Source of the DNA: Reticulascus tulasneorum
Lineage: Eukaryota > Ascomycota > Sordariomycetes > Glomerellales > Reticulascaceae
Reading direction: 5' to 3'
DNA: 64,000 bases
NCBI GenBank assembly: GCA_001557505.1
Contig: LSAX01000010.1
Span: 496,001-560,000 of the forward strand
In this document: positions 33,201 to 45,363 of the stretch, one piece after another
Position numbering within the stretch: position 1 is the stretch's first letter
Layout: each line of letters begins with the position of its first letter
Notes under the pieces: model-generated
Told to the model about the DNA's origin: nothing
Databases searched by the model: none
Seen by the model: the letters and a program-made list of their open reading frames with translations, nothing else
Translations under genes and position numbers: made by a program

Positions 33201-34456
33201 GTCAAGAGATTCATTGAACGAAATAGGAGAAACCAGCGTTAGGGAGGGTAGAACTCACGCCAGACATGTTTCATTCTGTCTTTGAGAGTAACAGGGTTCA
33301 CAGTCAGAAATAACGAGGAGGTAGTAGATGGACATCCGACCCCACCGGTCTTAGCAGCATCGTAAATATTATCCAGCACGTGTCCTCGCTCAGTGACAGG
33401 TAATGGCGCAATGTGATTCCTTACTAGTTCCGACCGGGTCGCTTGATCTGGAAACGACTCATGGAGAGCCTGAATAACACCTGGAGATGCATCGTATTGT
33501 CCACCCGACTCGACATCTTCAGTATCCGAGGAAGTCATACCACATGCAGCTGGCACTTCTTGACGCGAAAAGGGTTCATTGGCGGTCCAAGCGTCCACGG
33601 AACCTGATGGGGATGAAGTTTGAGCCAGTTTCCTCTCCTGACTGCCCGCCTCGACAGTGGTCTGGGTATTAGCCACTAGCTTATCATTCTGTGGCTGAGA
33701 AAACACTGTGGAAGCAAGAGATTTCCTGCTTATATTAGCGGTGGCGTCGCACTGATCAATAGAAAGGCTTTTGTTGATGGCAGGAGACGACTTTGTCTCT
33801 GATGCCGTGTGGGCGGCAGCCGTGGTAGAGAATGAGGAGGACTCTGATCTCGTCCGAATTGGCACTTCATTAAGATGGCCAAAAAGACCACCAAGTCCGA
33901 GGTCACCAACTTTAAGCCCTTTACTTCTCTTTGCCAAAGATCCATCTTGGAACTCGCGAGAGGTTCTTTTAGACCACAGGAGTCGTGGCACCTGCAGGGG
34001 ACTCGCGGGCTCTAGGCTGGCATGCTCCAGCCCGCCGCAGTCCGATCTCCCCAGTACTTTGGCGACGGCTTCGTCTAGGAGTTTCAACAGTTGATTTTGC
34101 AGCTCTCGTCGCTCAGTGCCGGTCCGCGCCCGGGTCGGGGCTTTCATTACAGGGAGAGTGTCTTGGCCAGTACTGGGCTCTAGCATCCGCGTTTTGCAGA
34201 TGGTTTCTGCACATGTATGGAACTTTGCCACAGTCCCATCCAGAACTTCCCTTCCGCAAAAGAAAAGGCATCTTAAGCGCTGGTGAATCAACTCAACTAT
34301 TCGGCCCTCGTCCGTTGTGATCTGCTCCATTCTCCTCCTCGGTGATTGTGCCAGGCCGGCCACAACAATCCTCAGGTTATATTGGTTGCTCAGGCTATTA
34401 ATGAAATCGTCAGATCCGGCCTTTTTACTTGGGGTACGTGGAGCTGCTGCAGCCAT
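30216..34456 (-). CDS. RNA-dependent RNA polymerase (QDE-1 type, RNA silencing)
   Basis: Minus-strand exons 34456-33259, 33185-32402 and 32340-30216, with introns 33186-33258 (73 nt) and 32341-32401 (61 nt), give 1368 residues. The enzyme copies aberrant single-stranded RNA into double-stranded RNA for Dicer in quelling, DNA-damage small RNAs or meiotic silencing. The catalytic loop SGGDYDGDQAWVCWDPDIV is intact, with the three metal-binding aspartates at about 989, 991 and 993, close to their position in Neurospora QDE-1. Upstream family text includes THATVVLRPDQIRQ (formed by the second splice), LLHGVDVLVARAPAHLVSD and VFRPELRGLKDVVVFSTKGN. The N-terminal 400 residues are low in conservation and rich in Ser/Thr. 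An in-frame ATG at 34711 would add 85 residues; I chose MAAAAPRTPSKKAG at 34456 because it better resembles a natural start. It is transcribed away from the second Zn2Cys6 gene. Confidence 0.93.
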
Positions 34457-35062
34457 CTCGGGCACGTCAGCCCCACGTGCGGCTAAACGAAACAAGTGTG
34501 GTGCTGATAGGAGGACCGTAAGCCAGCGGTGACACCAGTGCCTGAGGTATCCAGCCAGTGTTAGCTGGGCTGTGCTCCTACTACGTAGAGAGGCGTCTTT
34601 CCTACATAGGCGAAAAGCTAAAACGATGTCCCGAACGGCGGCCAGAGACGCGAATGCTTGGTGGTAAAGGACTGCAATGTTTGTGGATCTGATGAGTGGG
34701 TTCGTCTCCATAACGCGAGTGAATAAAGAGTCACGTGATGAGTGGGTATTAGGTGGCGCGCCTTCTTTATTTGGACTTAGCGTGCCGCGGGATGAGTAAT
34801 CCGACCAAGGTCTTTAACGGAAATAAATTCAGGGCTCTCGGGAGGCTTGGCAGTCTAACCCAATCAGCGAATTGACTGACTCCCAACCAAAAAGGGTCCG
34901 ACGCCCCCGCATCCATCTCATCAGCTGCAAAATCTCACTCCAGCATAATTCTCGGTGTTCGGCATTCATCATCAATCGTCAACTGCAAAAAATAGCAGAA
35001 CCCACGAGCCACAGTTTCCGCTTCCATGAGAGCCTAGCCCTTGGGGCCAATGCAATTCGTTC
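34457..35062. promoter_or_regulatory. shared divergent promoter region, RdRP / Zn2Cys6 factor
   Basis: The two genes start back to back. If the RdRP starts at 34711, the shared region shrinks to about 350 bp. No obvious TATA box is seen. A compact bidirectional promoter could couple expression of the two, but this is inference. Confidence 0.45.
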
Positions 35063-37757
35063 ATGGCTGAGCAACAGACCACCCCGGATCAGGGGTCGAT
35101 GGAGGATCTTACTCCCGAGGAGGCGAACCGGATCATCCACTCCCACCGCAAGGTTCGATATGGTAAGTTTCAGTGACAACGGTCTTTGTGCCGAGCACCT
35201 GAGGTCTTTGTGATGCCAGCTGCGCGGCAGCCCAATACCACTCCTCTGATGCACGGCTGAGTCGCTGACCTCCATCTTTCTCTCACCAGGCACCGCTTGT
35301 TGGCCCTGTCGGCAGCGGAAGGTTAAGTGTGATAACAAGCAACCATGTGAGAACTGCGTCAAACGCGAACACCCGCAGCTGTGCTCTTATAAGCCCAACC
35401 GAGCCTCGACCAGCAAGCAGGGCTCAACGACGACAGAGACTAGTTCCGGCCGGAAGCGGCCTCACTCTCCCGACGACCTTCAAGTCGAAGTAGGAAGCCA
35501 GAATGACACAAGACAACCCAGCTGGCCGCGAGCCATCGGTAAGTCCCGTAAATATTTTGGAATCCGAGGCCGGTCTGGATCAAGTTCTAACTCGCATGCA
35601 GCAAGTGTGGATGATTCCGACGCACCCGAGAGCGTCACTAGATACCTCGGGAAGAACAGCATCCCCGCTCTGCTCAAGGACCAGTCGTCCCCAGGCGACC
35701 TGCAAGGCGAGATCGTCGACATACGGCGAGATATGAGGTCAATACTCGGCCTAGATACCTCGGCTCCATTCCCTCTCATGTCGTCTAAGCACCTCGACAG
35801 CCTGACTAAGGAGATCTCGGCAGAGCTTCCGTCAGACCGGGAAGTCATGAAGTAAGTCCCAACGACCTGAGATAGTACATTCTCGCAATACTGACTGAGT
35901 CAGGCTCTTCCGTACCTACAAGGAAACCCCGCAAGCTTTCTGGGGGTTTGTTGTCGATTTTGATGACCTCGAATCGAAGTTAATGATCTACTTGGAGGAC
36001 AGGGCAAGGAACGCACAGAGCTCTATTAAGACCCCTCGGCCGGTATCAGCTTCTTGGCTCGCCATTTTATTCGCCGTCTTGGCGGTTGGCTCCCAATACC
36101 ATGACTCTCCATATCACATCCGAACCAGGGACTCTCAGAAGTATATGCAGATCTCGTTCCATTTCCTGAGACTGGGAAATTTCCTCTTACGGTATGTACG
36201 GTTTTCTACGCGGATCAAGACTGCGCTAACATCGGGTGGTAGCCCCACATTTGACTCCATCCAAGCGCTTCTTCTGACAAGTTTTGTCCTTCTCAATGAC
36301 ATGAAAGCTGAGGCTTCGTGGGCACTGCTCGGTCTTACCTGCCGTTTGGCCCAATCGCTTGGTCTTCACCGACCAAGCTCACTCGATGGCCGTGAAAGCG
36401 CTCGGCCTGAACCGAGTTCCAAGGAGATGATTCGCCGAAAGCTATGGTGGACATGCGTTTGGCACGACACTCTCACTTCGTTATCCTTCGACAGGTACTT
36501 TACTTGCTCTCTGCCTAACATGTGGTGATAACGCTAATATGCGCATCAAGACCCACGATGACAAATATCCCTTGCTGTCCAATACCTACACTCTCACAAA
36601 GTATAGCTGGCGAATTCGGCTATCTCGACACAATGTATCATCTCTGCGAGATCATTTCGAGGCGTTTAAGTCCCGATTCAGCGACAACAGTGTCATTTGA
36701 TCAGATGCTTGAAAATTGCGAGGCTGTGGAGTCCCTTCGCGCTATGGTCGCGCCGAATATTAGATTCAAAGACCAGTGTAAGACCGCTATGGATCGACTG
36801 CAGTACTTCGGCATCCGGTTGCATACCTCATTCGTAATATCGGTGTGCTGTCGTCCGGCACTGCGCCGGGACTGTACGAAGCTTGAGCGAAACCAAAAAA
36901 AGAATCTTGCCGAGAGGTGCCAGGCCAATCTCACAGAGACTGTTCGCATGTTTCTTGCCATGCATCAACTTTCTGTCATCCCAACCCGCAGTTGGGCATT
37001 CACCTATCATGGCCTATCATCTGCTTTGCTGCTGGGCATACTTGGGGAGACAAAAACGGACCCCGAGGTTCGGCAGCTGCAGGGCGATTTGATTGCAGCA
37101 TTGTCCGCCACAGCTGCAAAAGAACAAAATTCTCCTACCAACCACATCCCAAAGACCGATAAAGATATCGAGCTCTCTGGTCCGCTGTGGCGAGCTTTAA
37201 CAGCTCTCAAGAATATCTATGATCATGGCTCTGTGAACGGTTCGGTCAAAAAAGAGTCAGAATCAGGACCGGGCAGTGGATCCAGAACCCCATTACCTCC
37301 TAGTTTACCAGGCGCTGCAGGACTGGCTGGAAACGGTTCACAGAGTCGAGCTCTGCCGCAAGGACTGGACCCCCATCAGGATGCGGCACTGGCCATGGCC
37401 GAAATGCAGAATGGCACCGTCCTGCAAGACTACTCTAAGTAAGGGACATCTCGCGCGAGCAGCCCATGGATGTGCTAACTCTTTCGTAGCATGGCATTCC
37501 CACCAAACATGCATGGCAATGTAAACATGGAAAACATCAATAGCCTCGATCCTGCAACCTATATGTCGCCACTAGACTTGTATGAGTCCATTTGGTGGGG
37601 TAGGTTGATAGGAAACCTGAGCGTTTCTTGCATTCTGATTGCTAATTCATCATATACAGAATCCCCTGACCCGTGGAATTCTGGAGTCGACTCGATGAAC
37701 TTTGACTTTGTAGCTCACCCACCGCCAGGGCAACCTCAGCAGCAGTATTACTTCTAA
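35063..37757 (+). CDS. Zn2Cys6 transcription factor with Fungal_trans domain
   Basis: Eight exons (35063-35162, 35290-35538, 35602-35851, 35904-36191, 36243-36494, 36551-37438, 37490-37599, 37660-37757) sum to 744 residues; all introns but the first (127 nt) are about 50-65 nt. The zinc cluster (cysteines 37, 40, 47, 53, 56, 65; C-x2-C-x6-C-x5-C-x2-C-x8-C) is completed by the first splice. The central domain contains the fungal-specific regulatory motifs FDSIQALLLTSFVLLND, GLTCRLAQSLGLHRPSS and EMIRRKLWWTCVWHDTLTS. The C-terminus is Gly/Ser/Pro/Gln-rich with a final PPPGQPQQQYYF, consistent with an activation region. Target genes are unknown; the oxidoreductase gene 640 bp downstream is co-directional and could be one. 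The start ATG lies in TTCATGGC, and no upstream in-frame exon was found. Confidence 0.92.
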
Positions 37758-38397
37758 TGCCAGCTAATCTGTGAGGTATTGGCTTCCGGAGTTAAGGTGG
37801 GGGGCTATTATGTGTTACCAATGTATTGGGATAGACCGGTTGCTTTGAAATCACTGCAGTATCATGTTCGGTTTCTTTCGAGTATCTTGTTCCAAAAGAC
37901 CAACGGAGGCTATGGGGTTTTATTTTGATTGGGATTCGGTAATTCACCAGCAGGAGTTTTCATGCAGGTACCTCGCCTATCCTGGACCCTCGGCCTACTA
38001 GCGCTGACGAAGGAGTTGGTTGTAGTCACAACTAAGGACACTGTTGGTAGTCTAAACCTCAATATGAATCTCAGGACACCTCCATTTTATTCAGAATGAA
38101 CGTAAAGATCATTAGTTGCGGGTGGTTGTAGTCCTTACTTTGTCGACAGCAATGTATTCCAAGCGGCAAAAAGCATTGTTCGCTAGTGGGGACTCGGGGT
38201 AACTCGATGCCGCATCATGCGCCAGAAGAACTTAGCTTGAGTCGTGACGCAATCAACGCCATCAACCCTACAGACGATTGCGGTGACATTCACCACTGCG
38301 CCCAGCAAAATGGTTTAAGATGGGCGTCAAACTTTGCATCTAAACAGGATCCTTTTTCCACAAGTTTAAATCCTGATCCCAGAACTCAGGTTCAGCA
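37758..38397. other. intergenic region upstream of the oxidoreductase gene
   Basis: It holds the 3' UTR of the Zn2Cys6 gene and the promoter of the oxidoreductase gene. No gene is supported. Confidence 0.5.
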
Positions 38398-39426
38398 ATG
38401 GCCGACACAACACGAACATGGCAATTCAGCTCAACCGGGCCATTGGAGAGGACCCTCCAGCTGATCGAAAATGCCCCACGTCCTTCTACAACCGTTGGCA
38501 AGGGTCAAGTCCTCATTGAGGTAGCTAGCGTTGGTCTCAATCCTGCAGACTACAAGGTCCCGGAGCTAGGTTTCGTGGCCAAAGCCGTCCTCGCCTTCCC
38601 TAAAACTCCAGGCATGGACTACAGTGGCCGTGTCGTGTCTGTCGGGGAAGATGTCGAATCACCCAAGCCCGGTGATCTGGTTGTCGGCCGATTGGACACT
38701 ACAAAGCTGCAGGGGGCACTGTCTCAATTTATCACTGCTACGAGTGATGGCTGTATTCCTATCCCGACAGGAGCAAACATTAGTCTCGATCAGGCAGCTG
38801 GCGTGGGCACAGCTGGTCTGACGGCTTATCAGACTATCGTGCCCTATGTGAAGCGAGGCGACAAGATCTTCATTAACGGGGGCTCGGGGGGCACAGGAAC
38901 GTTTGGGATCCAAATTGGTAAAGCAGTGGGATGCCATGTTACAGTTTCGTGCTCCACGGAAAAGGCCTCACTCTGCAAAGAGCTCGGCGCAGATGAGATC
39001 ATCGATTATAAGACAACCGACGTGATAGCCAAGCTCAAGGCAGCCGGCCAAATTTATAGCTTAGTCATCGACAACGTTGGGTCCTCACCACAAGGTCTAT
39101 ACGAGGCCGCAAACGACTACATGCTTCCGGAGGGTAGGTTCGTCTATGTTGGCGGTAGTATGAGCCTCGCCAGCATAACCAATCTTGTCCGAGCTATGAT
39201 TCTGCCTGGCTTCCTGGGAGGAGGAAAGCGGAAACTTGAAGTATATATGACCAAGCACGATGAGAAGGACTTGGCCCAAGTTATGCAGTGGATGGCGGAG
39301 GGCAAAGTCAGGACTGTGGTTGACTCCGTGTTTGAATTTGATGATGCACTGAAGGCATTTGAGAAATTGAAGAAGGGTTCTAGTGCCGGGAAGATTATTG
39401 TTCATGTTAATGGGAAGTCATTCTGA
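38398..39426 (+). CDS. MDR-family NAD(P)H quinone/enone oxidoreductase
   Basis: Intronless, 342 residues. The protein belongs to the medium-chain dehydrogenase/reductase superfamily, quinone-oxidoreductase or RTN4IP1-like branch. Visible features are the GroES-like N-terminal domain (KGQVLIEVASVGLNPADYKV, PGMDYSGRVVSVG, GDLVVGRL) and the Rossmann domain with INGGSGGTGTFGIQIGKAVG (glycine motif near residues 160-168) and ADEIIDYKT. It ends with FDDALKAFEKLKKGSSAGKIIVHV. No cysteine/histidine set for catalytic or structural zinc is present, so it is a zinc-free reductase probably acting on quinones, enones or alkenals. It is the last intact plus-strand gene before the AT-rich block. Codon use looks normal. 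Confidence 0.92.
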   Translation: MADTTRTWQFSSTGPLERTLQLIENAPRPSTTVGKGQVLIEVASVGLNPADYKVPELGFVAKAVLAFPKTPGMDYSGRVVSVGEDVESPKPGDLVVGRLDTTKLQGALSQFITATSDGCIPIPTGANISLDQAAGVGTAGLTAYQTIVPYVKRGDKIFINGGSGGTGTFGIQIGKAVGCHVTVSCSTEKASLCKELGADEIIDYKTTDVIAKLKAAGQIYSLVIDNVGSSPQGLYEAANDYMLPEGRFVYVGGSMSLASITNLVRAMILPGFLGGGKRKLEVYMTKHDEKDLAQVMQWMAEGKVRTVVDSVFEFDDALKAFEKLKKGSSAGKIIVHVNGKSF

Positions 39427-39607
39427 AAGCGAGATAAGCAGCTGTTGAAATAGTTTCGAAATGTCAACTGACTCGTCGACCGACCCATCCCCGCCATACC
39501 GCGCGACAGTTCCCATCTATTTTACTGCAATTATCCCTGGTACAACTTGAATCAGCGGGGAGTGTGACGAAAGTCCGTGTATGTTAATCCGCCCGTCAAT
39601 TCCATCA

Positions 39608-39943
39608 TTAGAACTTGAGGCAACATCTCCGCCATTTCTTTTCTCGGTAGCTCCCCCCCCGATATGGCGGTAACGCTAGGATATACTGCAAATTCGCCTC
39701 GATCAGCCTCAACTCATTGAACACGCGTTGCGCATTTGAGGGATTCTCCCGGTTGGCGACGGCCGTCTGGTACATGCGTCGCACGAGCGCAATATTTCCC
39801 CGGACCCATTCCCGCGCCCAGTCAGCGGCCGACGACCGTATCACATGCATCAAGCTTCTGCACAAATTATCGTGCAGATTAAGATACAAATCGACATACC
39901 CTCTAGAGTGTATAAAATGATATCACCACACCTTGGCGGCCAT
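39608..39943 (-). CDS. small hypothetical protein
   Basis: A minus-strand frame running from about 39857 to 39608 reads as plausible protein (DWAREWVRGNIALVRRMYQT, NAQRVFNELRLIEANLQYIL) with helical, Arg-rich character that resembles a small mitochondrial or nuclear accessory protein, though I do not recognise the family. A possible gene model joins a 14-nt first exon (39943-39930, ATGGCCGCCAAGGT) to 39857 over a 72-nt intron with a weak GTGGTG donor and TGTGCAG acceptor, giving about 87 residues. Alternatively translation starts at the internal ATG of LMHVIRSSAADW. It lies about 320 bp from the AT-rich boundary. Confidence 0.42.
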
Positions 39944-40261
39944 GGCTGTTGCTGCTACATCAGAATTAAGGCCAACTCGGATATTCCCTTCATTAACTAA
40001 CTGTCTGTTGAGAGGTTCATATTGATCGACGGCCGCTCAAAACTCGAAATATTTTGTCACGGGCAACGCATGAGTGTATATGCTTCTTGTGACCCATGTT
40101 TGGAGAATTCATATTACAAATCTACAGTCGCTTGGGCGAACTTGGGTAATATCATCCAATTTCGCGTCGAAGTGTATAATGTATCAAGGTCCATCTTAGC
40201 TTATGGGTTCCATTCGACAATCGAACACCGTGTCAGGGCCAGCGCCTATAGGAGTTATAAT
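39944..40261. other. transition region to AT-rich block, no gene
   Basis: Composition is still mixed, with no supported gene. A plus-strand open frame from 40022 to 40270 has no recognisable motif. The change to nearly pure A/T begins between 40262 and about 40400. Confidence 0.5.
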
Positions 40262-42678
40262 ATAGAGTGAAGGGGCACACGGCTTGGTCATTATAAGCCT
40301 CTTGCTAGGTAGGTATATATAGATAATAGTTTTTATCTCTAAACCTCTTAGGTCTACCTTGGGGCCCTCCTGCTCTATATAGCTTTGACCTTCGTGGTTC
40401 TTCTTAGTGGTAGGTAGTAAAGGCCCTTTTAGTTTATTACCTCACTTTTTCTCTTAAGGTCTTAACTATTTATGATAAGATATTTACCTTTCGTAGATCT
40501 TATCTTTAAGATTATTAGCCTTAGAGTAAATAATCGTTTTTTGTTTATTTATATCTTTAGATATTTTATAGTTACTTTGTTATATTTAACCTATTAGGTA
40601 ATATATTCTACTAAAGGTTAAAGAGCCTTAGTTCTCTTATTTTTTATTATAATAATAGAATTTAGTGAATTTTGTAGACTTAATAAATAATAGCTTTTTA
40701 TTTGCTTTGTTTTCTTATTAGTTTATTATTATGATTTTATATATTAACGGTTAGATAATTATAGCTAATTATATTGAAAAGGCTTAATAACCTTTTTCTT
40801 TTTTATCTTAAATTAATAAATATATTTTAAATTTATGTTAAATATAATAGTTATATTTTATTATTTAATTTATATAAAATTATTATTTTTTAATATTAAT
40901 TTTTTTAAATTTTTCTTTATTTATATTTTTTATAATAATAATAATAATAATAATAATATTTTTATTATTATTATTTAATAGTTAATTAATTATTATTTAT
41001 TATTTATTTATTTAGTTTTTAACTATTATTATATCCGCTATGTCTTATATTATTATCGACCTTATTATTACCTAAGAGGTCTTTTATTAACGTTATTTTT
41101 ACTACCTAGGAAACTAGGTTAATAAGGTATCTTTTATATATATTAATAATATTTATAAGTTCTTATTTATTATCTAACTAATATCTTATTAATAAATTAA
41201 TATTAACTTTTTATAATTATTTTTATTAAGTATATTAATTATCTTAATGTTAATAATAAGCTTTATGTTATTATAAATCTTATTATTTTTTTAATAGTTA
41301 GTTTTTAATTAACCTTTAATAATTTTCTAATATCTTTAAAGTTTATAACTAAGTCTTTTAGGTTATAGTTATTATTAATAAAACTTAAATTGTAAATAAG
41401 ATTTCTTAATTATTACCTTATTAATATTTATTTATTAACTTTTTATTAAGATATTATATAAGCTATTTAGATTAAGGTTAAAAAAGGTTTATAAGTTTTA
41501 AAAAATAAAAAAATAAAATCTATTAAACGTTTAATTATTTCTTAATAATAAAAGGTTAAAGAGTATAAAGAATGTAAAATATTAATAATTAAGTTTGTTA
41601 ATATTATCTTTTAATAGATTAAGTAATATATAAGTTTTTTCTTAAAGTTATATTAGTTAGTTATAAGTTTTCTTTTTAATATCTAATTAGTATTTCTTAT
41701 TAATATATCTAAATAAAATAATAAAATTCTTTAAGTTAATATTAATAATAATAATAATAAAAATAACAATTTATTATTTAACCTTAATAATAATAATATT
41801 TAGTTTTTAATCTTTAATTAATATTTTCTTAATATTTATTTATTATTTTTTTATAAAAAAACTTTTATAAATATTTATTACCTTTTTTTTATAATAAAAT
41901 AAATATTTTAAATTATTTATTATAAATTACTAATTAAATATTAATTAGTCTAATATTTGTTTTTTATTAATTTATTATATAAAAAATTCTTTTTCTTAAA
42001 CTTTTATTATAAATAATTTTATCTATTAAAACTAGGTAAGATAAAATGAATACGTTTTACCATGAACCTATCATAACTAGCCTGATCAGGCCTAAACACG
42101 TGCTTATACACGTATTAATCATCGGTCTTTTTTATATTTAGTTATTTTCGTAACTTTTATTAATATATTCAAAGGCACGTTTATAGGTATACCTCATAAT
42201 ACTGTTAAATTTATATTATTAAGTTATCTTATAAAATCATAAGTTTATAAGTCTTTACCTTACGAAAGCCTTGATTATACCATTAGATCTACTTATCCTT
42301 GATTAGGGATAGAACACCTTCTATATTTATATAGTTATCTAGATGGCCAAGATATCGTTATTTTAGTATGTTATATTAGGTTGTATATATTAGAATATTT
42401 AGTGGTTATAGTGGTATGGCTATAAGATGATTTAGTTTAGGTTAATTTTAATAGTGTTTGGAGGTGGATCTATGTTATAGAAGAACTGATCAGACTTAAT
42501 TAGAGAGATTATAGTTAGATGTTTTTATATATTCTAAATAAACGTTGTTAATAAAATAAGTTTTAAGTATATAAGATAATATATTAGTTTGTTTATTAGT
42601 AACACGAGGAGTGTTATTAAGTTGAAGAAAAAACCGAGGTAGGCTTATTGTTTATTACGAATATTAATAATTATTTTT

Positions 42679-43171
42679 AATTTCTAAAGCTATATGTGGA
42701 ATATATATATATATAATATATCTATAGAAGTATTAAGATAAGCTTTTGATAAATCGTAGACGTCTTTTATATATAAAGATAAGCTTATAGCTTGTTAGGT
42801 TAACGGTTAACTTAACGTTAAACTAATAGACAAATATTAAGCTCTTATAGGAAATATTAGATAAGCTCCTTATCAAATTATTAATGTTTAAATAGTTATA
42901 TAAAGTAATCTATAATTTACTAGTTTACTAATTTCCAAAGCTGTACGTGGAGTATATATATATATAACATATTTACAAAAATATTAAGATAAGTTTTTAA
43001 TAAATCGTAGATATCTCTTATATATATAGATATATTTATAACTTATTAGGTTAATAGTTAACTTAATATTAAATTAGTAAACAAATATTAAGCTCTTATA
43101 AGACGTATTAGACTAACTCTTTATAAAACTATTAAAATCTAAGTAATTATATAAAATAGTTTATAACTTAT
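42679..43171. repeat. tandem duplication of a ~250-bp unit
   Basis: Unit 1 (42679-42929) and unit 2 (42930-43171) both begin AATTTC[T/C]AAAGCTRTRYGTGGARTATATAT and share AATATTAAGATAAG, TAAATCGTAGAYRTC and AAGCTCTTATA blocks in the same order. Most differences are C/T or G/A. A third start (AATTTCCT, 43172) may mark a truncated copy. This could be a subrepeat of an LTR or untranslated region. Confidence 0.75.
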
Positions 43172-45321
43172 TAATTTCCTTATTTCTCTTAGTTTATAAT
43201 TTATAATTTATAATTTACTAATTTAACCTAATTAGACCAGATCGTTATATAAATATATCTTTTTAAGCTTTAGAAAAGCTTTTATTATATTATAGACTTT
43301 AACAATAATTAATAAAAAGGATAATATAGACATAATAATCTAACTATATTTATTTATATAGAAAAATATTAGTTAATAACAAATAACTACGTTTCTAAGT
43401 CTTAGATAAACTTAATTAAAGATATATTACCGTAAGAATATCAAAAACCCTAAAGAAAACATTATCTTTATATAAAATAAATAAGATAATAACAACATAA
43501 TAAATAAGCCTATTAGTTAGAAATTATGTTAAGATTAAAAAGTCAAAAATAAAAGATAAAAGAGATTTTAAAATAATTATTCATAATAACTAATAAAAAC
43601 GAAATATTAACTTTATAAAAGTTATAACCAATTAAAAAGATCTTAATAAGAAATTTAAGATATTAAATATTAAGAAGATTAAGATTCTAATAGTTTATAA
43701 TATAGTTAAGACCTACTACGTAAATATTAATCCTTATTAAAGATAATAACCAACGTTTATATTATATATAAACACTCATCTAAACCTGACCAAGCCTAAA
43801 TAAATGTTAAAAGAACGTAATATCTAAGATAAGGTTAATATAATTAATTATAAGATATAACTTATTATATTATAGATTAAAATGATAAACTTCTTAACGG
43901 TAAATTTTTAAATATAAAAAATAATGTAAATAATAAGATAAATTATAATATACTTAGTAAAGATAGACCGATAGTTAATAGTTAAGAAGATATAAGCTTA
44001 CCTTAATTAAGCTTACTTTAATAATATAATATTAAAACTAAAAGATAATCTAAAACCTAATTAGAAAAAGAATTCAAAAGATCTATTAAGTTTATCTCTT
44101 AATCTAATTAATTTATTAATATTAAGAATCTTTATACTAAGGTTATTAATAAAAACTAAGAACGCTTTTACGGATATCTAAGATTATACTTTATAATAAC
44201 TATTAGATATTATAAAGGACTTTAATATTAAAGATAAACTAAAAAAGACTAAGAAGAAAGTCTTACGACTATATAGCTCTACAGGCTAATTCTTTTCTTT
44301 TCTAGATAACTTATATATATTTAATCTAACTTAGTTTATAATTAATATTAATTAATAAAAAGCTTTTATAGATATTATAACGGTTAACAACTAAAAACAA
44401 ACATTAAAAAATAAGATTACTTATATATAGTTAATAAAGATAGCTCTTCTAAGGTTATCTAAAGCTCTAAGATTTACAAATAACTAGATTATTAAGTTCT
44501 TAAATAAATATAAAAGTTAGATAGAACTTACTATATAAACTGATGATCGGAAAAAGGAAAATATAATAAAATATATTAACTTAAAGTTTAAAAAGATCTT
44601 TAAGGTATACGTCATAGATAATACCACATAAGAAGAGGTAAAAATAATATTTAAAAAAGAGTTTAAAGTTATAAACTTTGATTAGTTATAAAAACCTCTC
44701 GATAAGATTAAAAAGATAAAGGTTACAAAAGAAGATATTAAGAACCTAAGAGAAATAATAAAACTTTTACAAAAGATTAAAGATTATAAACAAAAAACCT
44801 TAAAAATAGATAATAATATTATAATTAACTTAAAGATAACTAAGGTTATATACGTTATTTATTATAAAAAGATCTTTAAGGAAATAACTTAAAAGTTATC
44901 ATTAGATAACCTTATTAATCTTAGATAACCTAAATATCTAAAAAAGTTTTATAAAACGATTAAAGATTAAATAATTAATAACCTTAAGCTAGATAGAAAT
45001 AAAAAGAAATTAAGTAAAAAATAATAGATTAACCTTAATTAGACATTAGACGATTTATCATCATCTTTAAAAAAAAAATCTAATAAAAAAATAGATAAGC
45101 TTACTAAATAAATGAAAAGCCTTATCTTGAAAGTTAATATTAAAACTAAAAAAATATTTATAAAATAGAAAAAGAAGTAAAAAGACTTATAAAAAATAAT
45201 AACTAAATATGATTTCGTAGAAAGGATTATCTTTTATACTTAATTAGTTTAAAAAGAACGTTCGAAAAGTCTTTAAGGTAATTAGGGAAATAGGTATTTA
45301 AAATTCTTTTACTAAAATTAT

Positions 45322-45363
45322 TATACTTATTACGGAAAGTTAAGATATATATTAGTCTAATAT
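45322..45363 (+). pseudogene. gag zinc-knuckle remnant of element 1
   Basis: The frame reads Y-T-Y-Y-G-K-L-R-Y-I-L-V-stop-Y. With Cys at the first, fourth and last positions and His at the ninth it fits C-x2-C-x4-H-x4-C exactly. Each metal ligand is lost by a single transition (TGC to TAC, CAC to TAC). Confidence 0.65.

Noticed and set aside
35063..39426. Possible secondary-metabolite or catabolic cluster (regulator plus oxidoreductase)
   Set aside because: There is no backbone synthase, transporter or P450 nearby; two adjacent genes are not enough.
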